Source of the DNA: UBA1479 sp002706405
Lineage (GTDB): Bacteria; Pseudomonadota; Alphaproteobacteria; Rhodospirillales; Casp-alpha2
Direction: 5' to 3'
DNA length: 64,000 nt
NCBI GenBank assembly: GCA_963972255.1
Contig: CAXATO010000005.1
Location: forward strand, 175,040 to 239,039
Position numbers and translations under genes: made by a program. The notes below the pieces were generated by a model, which was not told the origin of the DNA, searched no databases, and saw only the letters and a program-made list of their open reading frames with translations. Shown here piece by piece: positions 50,879 to 59,138 of this stretch. How positions within the stretch are numbered: the stretch's first letter is position 1; every line of letters begins with the position of its first letter.

Positions 50879-51583
50879 TCAGCCGTTGGCCACGGCCTTC
50901 TGCGTCGGTTCGGGATCGCGCAGCACATAGCCGCGGCCCCAAACGGTTTCGATGTAGTTCTCGCCGCCCGTCGCCGTCGACAGCTTCTTGCGTAGCTTGC
51001 AGATGAACACGTCGATGATCTTGAGTTCGGGCTCGTCCATGCCGTTGTAGAGATGGTTGAGAAACATCTCCTTGGTCAGGGTCGTGCCCTTGCGCAGGCT
51101 GAGCAGTTCGAGAATGCCGTATTCCTTGCCGGTCAGATGGATCGGCTGGCTATCGACCTCGACCGTCCGGGTGTCCAGATTGACCATCAGGCGCCCCGTC
51201 TGGATGATCGATTGGGCATGGCCCTGGGACCGGCGCACGATGGCCTGAATGCGGGCCATCAGCTCTTCCTTGTTGAACGGTTTGGTCAGATAGTCGTCGG
51301 CGCCGTGCCCCAACCCCTTGACCTTGCTTTCCGACTCGCCCAGACCCGACAGGATCAGCACGGGAGTATTGACCCGGGAATCACGCAATCGGCGCAGGAC
51401 TTCGAACCCGTCCATATCCGGCAGCATGATGTCGAGTACGATGATGTCGTAGTCGTAGAGCTTTCCGATCTCCAGCCCGTCCTCGCCAAGGTCTGTCGTA
51501 TCGACAACCATGTTGGCCGATTCAAGCATCATTTTGATGCTTTTCTGGGTCGAGGGATCGTCTTCGACGAGCAGCACACGCAT
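50879..51583 (-). CDS. ctrA: Cell-cycle response regulator CtrA
   Basis: 234 residues, full length. Receiver with VLLVEDDPSTQ, phosphoacceptor Asp in IIVLDIMLPDMDGFE and Lys in DDYLTKPFNKEEL; OmpR-type winged helix with KEYGILELLSLRKGTTL and ENYIETVWGRGYVLRDP. It binds TTAA-based motifs and in Rhodospirillales activates motility and chemotaxis genes rather than being essential for the cell cycle. The ATG at 51583 follows AAGGAGG. It is divergent from fliI; the upstream region has CtrA-like boxes, so autoregulation and control of fliI are likely. Confidence 0.97.
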   Translation of the reverse strand: MRVLLVEDDPSTQKSIKMMLESANMVVDTTDLGEDGLEIGKLYDYDIIVLDIMLPDMDGFEVLRRLRDSRVNTPVLILSGLGESESKVKGLGHGADDYLTKPFNKEELMARIQAIVRRSQGHAQSIIQTGRLMVNLDTRTVEVDSQPIHLTGKEYGILELLSLRKGTTLTKEMFLNHLYNGMDEPELKIIDVFICKLRKKLSTATGGENYIETVWGRGYVLRDPEPTQKAVANG

Positions 51584-51607
51584 GAACGGCCTCCTTAAAC
51601 GGACGCA

Positions 51608-51625
51608 TTAACCTTCGTTAACCAT
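51608..51625. promoter_or_regulatory. CtrA-like boxes upstream of ctrA
   Basis: TTAACC (51608-51613) and TTAACCAT (51618-51625) are direct repeats ten bases apart, 25-42 bases upstream of the ctrA ATG. TTAACCAT is the full CtrA half-site. Confidence 0.6.
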
Positions 51626-51724
51626 AACCTTCGGGGCGAATCGGCGCAAGTTGACGCCCTGTTCTTGGGAATATTTCGTTATTCGGCAGGGGCTTAACAC
51701 TCCATCAACCGTTGTCCGTGATAG

Positions 51725-51733
51725 TATGGTTAG
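51725..51733. promoter_or_regulatory. CtrA half-site-like element upstream of fliI
   Basis: TATGGTTAG is one base off the complement of TTAACCAT, about 40 bases before the fliI start. Confidence 0.4.
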
Positions 51734-51770
51734 TGAATAAAAACGGTATTCGGATTCGCGGTCTAAGCGC

Positions 51771-53132
51771 TTGTACACATTCGTTAACGACATTCTGAAT
51801 GAAGTCGATCGGCACACCGGTCAGGTTTACTTTGGCCGGGTCGCCAACGTCGTCGGCCTGCTGGTCGAGGTCGAAGGGCTGCAGGGCGCGGTGTCCGTAT
51901 CCGACCATTGCGACATCATCACCAAGAGCGGCAGTAAGCTTCCGTGCGAGGTCGTCGGGTTCCGCGACGGCAAGGCGCTGGTCATGCCGTTTGGTGCCGT
52001 CGACGGTATCGGCATGGGCTGCAAGGTCGAGGTCGGCGAGTCGGAACCGGTTATTTATCCCGTCAATGCCTGGCTGGGCCGGGTCATCGATGCCTTCGGC
52101 CGGCCGGTTGACGGCAAGGGGCCGCTGCCCACGGGTTCGACCCCGTATCCGATCCATACGGTGCCGCCGCCCGCCCATGAACGCTCCCGCATGGGCGGCA
52201 AGGTCGATCTCGGCGTGCGCGCCATGAACACCTTCCTGACCTGTTGCCGGGGCCAGCGCCTTGGCATTTTCGCCGGCTCGGGCGTCGGTAAATCGACTTT
52301 GCTGTCGATGATGGCGCGCAACACGGATGCCGAAGTCAGCGTCATCGGGTTGGTCGGCGAGCGCGGCCGCGAGGCCCGGGAGTTCATCGAGGACCATCTG
52401 GGTGAGGAAGGCCTGAAGCGTTCCGTCGTCGTCGTTGCCACCTCGGACGAGCCGCCCCTGGTGCGCCGTCAGGCGGCCTTCCTGACCATGGCCGTGTCCG
52501 AATTCTTCCGCGACGAGGGCGCCAACGTGCTGTGCCTGATGGACAGCGTCACCCGTGTCGCCATGGCCCAGCGTGAAATCAGCCTGGCCGTGGGCGAACC
52601 GCCGGCCTCCAAGGGCTACACGCCGTCGGTATTCGCCCTGCTGCCCCGTCTGTTGGAACGGGCCGGGCCGGGCCGTTCGGGGCAGGGCGACGTGACCGGC
52701 CTGTTCACGGTGCTGGTCGAGGGTGATGACCACAACGAACCCGTGGCCGATGCCGTGCGCGGTATCCTGGACGGCCATGTCGTGCTGGACCGGGCCATTG
52801 CCGAACGGGGCCGCTATCCCGCCATCAACATTCTGCGCAGCGTGTCCCGAACCATGCCGGCCTGCAACACGGAGGCGCAGAACGCCCTGGTTGTCCGCGC
52901 GCGCCAGCTTTTGTCCGTCTACGAAGACATGGCCGAACTGATCCGCCTGGGCGCCTACCGTCGCGGCTCGGACCCCAAGGTCGACGAGGCGATCCAGTAT
53001 TACGACGCCATCGAGGCTTTCCTCAGCCAGGATATCGGCGATGTCACGGATCTCGACAGCTGCTATCGAATGCTTGCGGAAACACTTGAAATGCCGGCTC
53101 CCGAACCGGAACACGCCGCCCCGGCGGCATGA
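51771..53132 (+). CDS. fliI: Flagellar export apparatus ATPase FliI
   Basis: 453 residues. It energises export of flagellar proteins together with FliH and FliJ. Walker A is in LGIFAGSGVGKSTLLS, Walker B in NVLCLMDSVTRVA, and the C-terminal SRTMPACNTEAQN segment is typical. The start is a TTG at 51771; a stop in frame lies 33 bases upstream and no ATG precedes the conserved N-terminus (NDILNEVDRHTGQVYFGRV). It is divergent from ctrA. Confidence 0.95.
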   Translation: MYTFVNDILNEVDRHTGQVYFGRVANVVGLLVEVEGLQGAVSVSDHCDIITKSGSKLPCEVVGFRDGKALVMPFGAVDGIGMGCKVEVGESEPVIYPVNAWLGRVIDAFGRPVDGKGPLPTGSTPYPIHTVPPPAHERSRMGGKVDLGVRAMNTFLTCCRGQRLGIFAGSGVGKSTLLSMMARNTDAEVSVIGLVGERGREAREFIEDHLGEEGLKRSVVVVATSDEPPLVRRQAAFLTMAVSEFFRDEGANVLCLMDSVTRVAMAQREISLAVGEPPASKGYTPSVFALLPRLLERAGPGRSGQGDVTGLFTVLVEGDDHNEPVADAVRGILDGHVVLDRAIAERGRYPAINILRSVSRTMPACNTEAQNALVVRARQLLSVYEDMAELIRLGAYRRGSDPKVDEAIQYYDAIEAFLSQDIGDVTDLDSCYRMLAETLEMPAPEPEHAAPAA

Positions 53133-53161
53133 CGCGGATCTGACGGAGAAACCAGGACACC

Positions 53162-53620
53162 ATGGCCGCCGGACTGAAGAACCTGATCCGCTTGCACGAA
53201 TGGACCGTCGATGAACGGCGGCGCGAGCTCGGCCTGCACATCCGCCACCTGAATGAATTGGATCAACGGGTCCGCGATCTGGAGGCCGAATTGAAGCGGG
53301 AGCAGGCTCTTGCCGGCGCCGGTGACATGGGCATCACCTTCGGTGCCTATTACAATCTGTTCCGTTATCGGCGCGCTCATTTGGATGAAAAAATCCGCGC
53401 CAAGGAGCGTGAAATTCTGGAGGCCCGCGACATCCTCAGCCAGGCCTATATGGAACTGAAGAAGTATCAGGTTGCCGACGAAATTCGCCGACGCGAAATC
53501 GCGCTGGAAGACGCGCGCCGGGAACAGGCGGAACTGGACGAACTGGGCCTGCAGCTCTACCGCCGCCAATCGGCGCGCCGCCAGGCCGTGCGCCAGAAGG
53601 CCGTCCGCTCGACAGGCTGA
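53162..53620 (+). CDS. fliJ: Flagellar export chaperone FliJ
   Basis: 152 residues, almost wholly coiled coil (NLIRLHEWTVDERRRELGL, LDQRVRDLEAELKREQALAG, KEREILEARDILSQAYMELK). Length, helical character and position right after fliI match FliJ, which binds the ATPase ring and the export gate. Sequence similarity to distant FliJ is low, so the call rests partly on context. GGAGAAACC precedes the ATG. Confidence 0.8.
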   Translation: MAAGLKNLIRLHEWTVDERRRELGLHIRHLNELDQRVRDLEAELKREQALAGAGDMGITFGAYYNLFRYRRAHLDEKIRAKEREILEARDILSQAYMELKKYQVADEIRRREIALEDARREQAELDELGLQLYRRQSARRQAVRQKAVRSTG

Positions 53621-53635
53621 TCCGCCGAATACCGA

Positions 53636-54028
53636 CTAAAGTGAAAGCGAATGAAGGTGCGCCAGCAGGGCCGCGTTGTTCCATTGCGGCTGGCGGTCCT
53701 CAACCAGAACCTTATGTTCGGATGCCGCGCCCGTTTTTTCCTGACGGGTGACGACCTGAACCCAGCGCGGCACCAGTTCGTTGCTGACATCCTGGAGGAT
53801 CGTGGTCGACAGATTCTCGTGGGAGGGCCAATCGCCGCCTTCCAGCGCCCGCAGGTAGGCGGCGAAGGCGCCCGGCGAAACGGTCAATGCGTCGGGCACA
53901 TAGCGCAATGCGACATCGACGGTCCCGCCAAAAGCGGACAACCGGCCGCTTAGGCTGGATACGAAATCGATGTTGCGGTCCGGATTGGGGACGGGGTCCA
54001 AGACGGCCCGCCGCTGCCACAGGTCCAT
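53636..54028 (-). CDS. QueF-like T-fold protein without catalytic Cys
   Basis: 130 residues from ATG 54028 (GGGAGATTCC upstream). The order of blocks resembles the unimodular QueF (7-cyano-7-deazaguanine reductase): PNPDRNIDF, then VDVALRYVPDALTV (QueF: YIPD), AFAAYLRALEGGDWPSHENL (QueF: LKLYL..NHG.FHE), TILQDVSNELVPRWVQVV (QueF: IMNDL...DPRYIEV). But it has no cysteine at all, so the QueF nucleophile is missing, and the ESKS substrate motif is replaced by SPGA. A non-enzymatic T-fold or pterin/purine-binding protein is likely. It lies at the end of the leftward flagellar run, 13 bases from the FliK-like gene and convergent with fliJ. Confidence 0.6.
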   Translation of the reverse strand: MDLWQRRAVLDPVPNPDRNIDFVSSLSGRLSAFGGTVDVALRYVPDALTVSPGAFAAYLRALEGGDWPSHENLSTTILQDVSNELVPRWVQVVTRQEKTGAASEHKVLVEDRQPQWNNAALLAHLHSLSL

Positions 54029-54041
54029 GGTTGGAATCTCC

Positions 54042-55745
54042 CTAAACGACGAGCCCGACGCCGCCCTTGGCCGGGGCGGGCGGTTCGATATCAATAAAAT
54101 TGGCGGGTTGCGCCTGAAATCCGACGCCGCCCTTGTACCCGGTAATCTCGCTCGATACCTCGTAAAGATGGCGGATATCGTTTCGCATGTCCGGCGGCAG
54201 ATGTGAATCCGTGCGCACCACCATGTCCATCCGCCGATGCGCCGTATCGACAAGGCCGTCCAACTGAATGTGGCCCAGCTTGGACAGCGTGACGTCGACC
54301 ACGAAACGGGTGCCGGGCCCGCTCGCTTCGTCGTCTTCATCTTCGGTTTGGGCACGCGTGAACAGGCGGATTTGTTCCAACTGTCCACTGTTCAGGAAGG
54401 GGATCATGAAGATACGCCAGTCACCGGTGGTCGGCTCATCCGCGAGGCGGGACAACTGCCCCATGTCGTCGCGCACGCGGCCCAATAGCCCCGGGTTGAC
54501 CCGTTGCAACACCCGCACGGTATTGTCCCCCAGCCACGCCCGGATATCGCCGCCCCGCACGGCCGAAAGAAAAAACAGGATGTTCGCGGTCATGTTGCCG
54601 TCCGGCCGCGGCAGGACCGCGTGCAGAAGATGCTGCGCCGTGTTGGGGGCGGCCTGGGCCAGGGTTTCGACAAGTTCCTGTGCGGCCGGCCATTGGCGAT
54701 CAAGAAACAAGGCCTGGCGGAGCGCCAACTGGGTGTTGTCGAGAAGCGGTTCTGGCTGGGCCGGGGGCAGGGGCGCGCTGGTTACGGTGAGCACCACCCG
54801 TGCGCCTTCGGGCGGCGGGTTGGCGCCGGCAAGGGCGATCGGGCCGAGCGGGGTTTCGACGATGGGCTGACCGCCGGCTTGTGTGCCGCTGACGATTCCG
54901 GTCAGGGTCTGTCCCATGGCGGCGAGCGGCGGCGTCGGGCCCTGGGTTTGAGTCAAGGCGGCGGCGCCGCCCGGCGGGGCGGGCTGCAGGGAGGTAAGCT
55001 GAACCGTGAACTGGGTCCCGGCGGGCAGGGTCTGGGGCGGCGTCGCCTGCGGAGAAGGCGTCGAAGAGGGGGCGGTTCCTGCCGGGCTAGGTCCGAAAGG
55101 ACCGCCGGCTTGGGGGGCGGCGGTCGTCCCGGAAAGCGGTCCGCCGGGTTGGGTTGATTGTCCGCCCAAGGGACCGGTCCCCGCGGGTCCCAAAAGCGCC
55201 GAGCCGGCTTGTCCCCCGGGGCCGCCGGGTACGGAGGAACCGGTCGGGACGGCGGGCAACAAGGGGGCCGGAATTCCGGATGCCGGGCGCAGCAGGGTCG
55301 CGATCAGGCTGTTGCCCTCTGCGAAGGGGGGCAGATTGAGCGCCGCCGTGCCGGTCGTGGCCTGGGCGCCGGCCTGAAGAGATTGGGCTGCAGCGCGTAA
55401 TGCGGCGGCCGGGCTTTGGCCGTTGATCGCGGTAATGATGAATTGAAGCTGCGGCCCGCGGCCGTTCAGTTGAAGGGTCAGCTTGTCGCCGGGGTTCAGG
55501 TCCAGCAGGGCCTGTAATTGCAATTGCAACTTGCCGACGACGCCTTCAAGGGTTGCGAGCCCTTGCGGTGTCACATTGGCGACTTGCAGGTCGAAACGGG
55601 CGCCGAGGGCGGCGTCGAGGATTGCCTGTGGCACGGGAATCTGGGCTTGGGCCGGGGGCAGGGTGATGGCCGTCGGCGGCGGCTGGGGGGCGGTGACCGT
55701 CGGCGTCACCGGCGAGGGCGGCGGTGGTGCGGAAATTTCCGACAT
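54042..55745 (-). CDS. FliK-like flagellar hook-length control protein
   Basis: 567 residues. The N-terminal 50 residues and a long middle region (about 150-260) are Pro/Gly/Thr/Ala-rich and low-complexity (SALLGPAGTGPLGGQSTQ). The C-terminal 200 residues are ordered, with FVVDVTLSKLGHIQLDGLVD, similar in pattern to the FliK C-terminal domain that stops hook growth. Length, composition and position beside flhF/flhA fit FliK, but the match is weak and other large low-complexity flagellar proteins are possible. Confidence 0.6.
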   Translation of the reverse strand: MSEISAPPPPSPVTPTVTAPQPPPTAITLPPAQAQIPVPQAILDAALGARFDLQVANVTPQGLATLEGVVGKLQLQLQALLDLNPGDKLTLQLNGRGPQLQFIITAINGQSPAAALRAAAQSLQAGAQATTGTAALNLPPFAEGNSLIATLLRPASGIPAPLLPAVPTGSSVPGGPGGQAGSALLGPAGTGPLGGQSTQPGGPLSGTTAAPQAGGPFGPSPAGTAPSSTPSPQATPPQTLPAGTQFTVQLTSLQPAPPGGAAALTQTQGPTPPLAAMGQTLTGIVSGTQAGGQPIVETPLGPIALAGANPPPEGARVVLTVTSAPLPPAQPEPLLDNTQLALRQALFLDRQWPAAQELVETLAQAAPNTAQHLLHAVLPRPDGNMTANILFFLSAVRGGDIRAWLGDNTVRVLQRVNPGLLGRVRDDMGQLSRLADEPTTGDWRIFMIPFLNSGQLEQIRLFTRAQTEDEDDEASGPGTRFVVDVTLSKLGHIQLDGLVDTAHRRMDMVVRTDSHLPPDMRNDIRHLYEVSSEITGYKGGVGFQAQPANFIDIEPPAPAKGGVGLVV

Positions 55746-55789
55746 TGGTGCGCCCCCTAATCGTGCAGCGGCCGCCCGCGATCGGGGGC

Positions 55790-56842
55790 TCAGCCCTCGG
55801 CCGGAAGGGCGACGTTGATCATCCGTTCGTGGTCGTCAATCAGCTCTTCGAGATCCGGGTCGTCGGCGCCCTCGTCGCGCATGGGAAGCGCGGCGTTCAG
55901 GCTCAGAACCTCGCCGTACAACAGGTCCGCCAGATCCGGCGCGCCTGTCGGGAAGAAGCCGTCGATGGGATCGGCCGACCCGGTAGTGCCGGCAAGCGCC
56001 AAGCCGGCGCTTTCCATGGCGGCCAGAATGGCCCCCATGCGCCCGGCGGCATCCGTGCGCGTGATCAGCATGCGCTTGATGCCGAGGGCTCCGAAGGCCA
56101 TGGCCACATCGGATGCTTCCAGCGCATCCATGCCCGCGTTGAGCACCAGTACCGGTTCGGCGGGGGCGGCGTTGACGAAATCGAACAGTTCGTCCATTTC
56201 CGTATGAGAACGATGGTTCACCCCGGGCGAGTCAATCAGGACCACGGTCCGTTTCGGAATGCGGGCCATGAACTGGGCCAGTTCATCGGCGGTTTCGGTG
56301 ATGAAGACTTCCTGTCCCATGATCTTGGCGAAGGCGGTCAGCTGTTCGACCGCGCCGGCCCGTTTCAGGTCGGTGGTCAGAAGCTGAACGGATCGCTTGG
56401 CCATCAACGCCCGTGCCGCGAGCTTCACCAGGGCCAGCGTCTTGCCGGCCCCCGGCGGGCCGACCAGGATCAGGCGCTGGCTGTCGGCGGTCACGTCGAT
56501 GGGGGCGAAGTTGAAATCAAGGGCAAGCGTACCGGTCAGGGCGGCGATCGGCGTGCGTGGTTCCATGTCGGCGGCGGCCTGGGCCAGGCGCTCGGCCAGG
56601 TTCATCGGCACGCCGTGCAGCAGCAGAGTTTCCAGAACCTGGTCGAACCGCGGTTCCGGCGCCATGGCGACATGGCCCAGGCGCGGATCGCTGGCATCCT
56701 GTTGGCGGGCGGCGACGATCCGCGCCTCGCCGCTGATCGGATTGGTCTGGGTCGACACGATGGTGGCCTCATCGCCCAATTCGCGCCGTACGAGCGTCAT
56801 CGCCTGACGCAGATTCGCTGCCTTGAATGTGAGAAGCCGCAT
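55790..56842 (-). CDS. flhF: Flagellar biosynthesis SRP-type GTPase FlhF
   Basis: About 350 residues. GTPase of the SRP family that places polar flagella. G1 is in LVGPPGAGKTLALVKLAA; DLKRAGAVEQLTAFAKIMG corresponds to the DTxRxGAxEQL motif; the IDSPG variant of the DTAG motif is in TVVLIDSPGVNH. The start MRLLTFKAANLRQAM matches the FlhF N-terminus, with AGGAGAAACG upstream; the frame extends to 56920 without support. Confidence 0.92.
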   Translation of the reverse strand: MRLLTFKAANLRQAMTLVRRELGDEATIVSTQTNPISGEARIVAARQQDASDPRLGHVAMAPEPRFDQVLETLLLHGVPMNLAERLAQAAADMEPRTPIAALTGTLALDFNFAPIDVTADSQRLILVGPPGAGKTLALVKLAARALMAKRSVQLLTTDLKRAGAVEQLTAFAKIMGQEVFITETADELAQFMARIPKRTVVLIDSPGVNHRSHTEMDELFDFVNAAPAEPVLVLNAGMDALEASDVAMAFGALGIKRMLITRTDAAGRMGAILAAMESAGLALAGTTGSADPIDGFFPTGAPDLADLLYGEVLSLNAALPMRDEGADDPDLEELIDDHERMINVALPAEG

Positions 56843-56873
56843 GATCGTTTCTCCTGTCGCTTTCTGCCGTACG

Positions 56874-59045
56874 TTACACCTGCCCCACGGTCTTGATCTT
56901 GGCCTTGGGGTGGATTTCATTCTGGGACATCACGACGGTCATCGGCCGGAACCGTTCCACGATGGAACGGACATAAGGCCGAATGGCTGGGCTGGTCAGC
57001 AGGACGGGGCTTTCACCCATCATCGCCTGCCGTTCGAAATTGGTGCGCAGGGCACTGATGAATTCCTGAAGCTTCGAGGGCGCCATGGAAAGCTGCTTGT
57101 CGTCTTCGGGGCCGACGATTGATTCGGCGAAGGCCTGCTCCCACGGCGGCGACAGGGTAACCAGGGGAATGAAGCCCTGATCGTTGACGTTTGAATCGGA
57201 AATCTGCCGGGCCAGGCGGGCGCGAACGTGTTCGGTGATCATCATCACGTTGCGGGTGCCGGCGCAGGCCTCTGCCACGCCTTCCAGGATCGTCGGCAGA
57301 TCGCGGATCGATACCCGTTCGGCAAGCAGGTTCTGGAGAGTCCGTTGCAGACCGCCCAGAGAGATCGTGCTGGGGATGATGGATTCGACCAGCTTCTGCT
57401 GTTCCTTGTCGAGCTCGTCCAAGAGCTTCTGCGTTTCCGCATAGCTCAGCAGGTCGTCCATGTTGTCTTTGATGATCTCGGTCAGATGGGTGGTCACGAC
57501 CGTCGCCGGATCAACCACCGTATAACCGCGGAACAAGGCCTCTTCGCGGTTGGAATCTTCGATCCACATGGCCGGCAGGCCGAAGGTCGGCTCCGTGGTC
57601 TTTTCCCCGGCCAGGGTGATTTCCTCACCCCGCGGGTCCATGACCAGCAACATGTTGGGCCGAAGGTCGCCGCGCCCTGTTTCGATCTCCTTGACCCGGA
57701 TGACATAGGTGTTGGCGGGAAGTTGCATGTTGTCCTGGATGCGCACGGACGGCATCACGAACCCCATTTCCGACGCCAATTGGCGGCGCAGGGCCTTGAT
57801 CTGGTCGGTCAGGCGTTGGCCGTTCTCGGGCGGCGAATTGATCAGCGACAGCAGGCCATAACCCAGTTCCAGGCGCAGATAATCGATGCGCAGCGCCGTC
57901 GCGATGGGCTCCTCCGCGGCCTTGCTCGGCTCCGGTGTGGAATCTTCCAGCGCCTGAATTTCTTCTTCGGCTTTGCGCTTGTCGCGGGCCGTCACGATGA
58001 AGCCCATGGCCCCCGTTACAAAGGCCAGTAGCAGGAAGGGAAAGGCCGGAATGCCGGGCATGGCTGCCAATCCGATCAGCAGGAAGCTCGACATACCCAG
58101 GGTTTTGGGCTGGCCGCCGAGCTGCCGGAACAGGGTCGCTTCCGTCGGGCCGGTGATGCCCGCCTTGGTCACCATCATACCGGCCGCGGTTGACACGATC
58201 AGCGCCGGGATCTGGCTGACCAGGCCGTCGCCGACGGTCAGGCGGGTGTACATGTCGGCGGCTTCGGAAAACGACAGATCGTTCTGGGCGACGCCGATGA
58301 TCATGCCGCCCAGCACGTTGATCAGGGTGATCAGAAGGCCGGCAATGGCGTCCCCGCGGACGAACTTGGACGCGCCGTCCATGGCGCCGAAGAAGGTGCT
58401 TTCGTCCTCCAGTTCCTTTCGCCGGGCGCGGGCGTCGTCTTCGTCGATCAGCCCCGACGACAAATCGGCGTCGATCGCCATCTGCTTGCCGGGCATGGCG
58501 TCCAGGGTGAAGCGTGCCGCCACTTCGGCGATACGGCCGGAACCCTTGGTGATGACGATGAAGTTGACGAGCACCAGGATTGCGAAAACGATGATCCCGA
58601 TGACGAAATTGTCCTGCATGACAAAGCCGCCGAAGGCCTCGATGACCTGGCCGGCGGCATCCGTTCCCGTATGACCTTCGGCCAAAATCAGGCGGGTCGA
58701 CGCCAAGTTCAGCGCCAGGCGGATCATGGTCGCCAGCAATAGAACCGTGGGGAACGAGTTAAAATGAAGCGGCTTTTCGATGAACAGTGCCGTCATCAGG
58801 ATCAGCACGGAAAAGGTAATGGAAAAGGCCAGGCTCATATCCAGGAGCCAAGTCGGCATGGGCAGAATCAGCACCACCAGGATGCCGATAACGCCGAGTG
58901 CGAAGATCAGGTCGCCGCGCTTGAGAAGGTCTATGACGCCCTGGAAGGGATTGTCGCCGTCTTCTTCGGGCGCGCCTTGCGGGGCGCCGCGCGGGGCAGC
59001 CGCGCGGGCAGGCGCGGCGGTGGCGGTTTGTGTCGCCTCAGCCAT
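56874..59045 (-). CDS. flhA: Flagellar export gate protein FlhA
   Basis: 723 residues. N-terminal half with eight membrane helices (IFALGVIGILVVLILPMP, IVSTAAGMMVTKAG) and the FHIPEP-type core VARFTLDAMPGKQMAIDADL. The C-terminal cytosolic domain ends in VERFRPMTVVMSQNEIH. It forms the nonameric gate that receives export substrates. It lies between flhF and flbD on the same strand. Confidence 0.97.
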   Translation of the reverse strand: MAEATQTATAAPARAAAPRGAPQGAPEEDGDNPFQGVIDLLKRGDLIFALGVIGILVVLILPMPTWLLDMSLAFSITFSVLILMTALFIEKPLHFNSFPTVLLLATMIRLALNLASTRLILAEGHTGTDAAGQVIEAFGGFVMQDNFVIGIIVFAILVLVNFIVITKGSGRIAEVAARFTLDAMPGKQMAIDADLSSGLIDEDDARARRKELEDESTFFGAMDGASKFVRGDAIAGLLITLINVLGGMIIGVAQNDLSFSEAADMYTRLTVGDGLVSQIPALIVSTAAGMMVTKAGITGPTEATLFRQLGGQPKTLGMSSFLLIGLAAMPGIPAFPFLLLAFVTGAMGFIVTARDKRKAEEEIQALEDSTPEPSKAAEEPIATALRIDYLRLELGYGLLSLINSPPENGQRLTDQIKALRRQLASEMGFVMPSVRIQDNMQLPANTYVIRVKEIETGRGDLRPNMLLVMDPRGEEITLAGEKTTEPTFGLPAMWIEDSNREEALFRGYTVVDPATVVTTHLTEIIKDNMDDLLSYAETQKLLDELDKEQQKLVESIIPSTISLGGLQRTLQNLLAERVSIRDLPTILEGVAEACAGTRNVMMITEHVRARLARQISDSNVNDQGFIPLVTLSPPWEQAFAESIVGPEDDKQLSMAPSKLQEFISALRTNFERQAMMGESPVLLTSPAIRPYVRSIVERFRPMTVVMSQNEIHPKAKIKTVGQV

Positions 59046-59138
59046 TCCCGTATCCCGCCGTCATATTGTCTGTTCCCGTTCGCATTGGTTCCGGCATTTT
59101 CTTGTCGTTATCAATCAAGCGTTCTGACAGCGCCCTGG

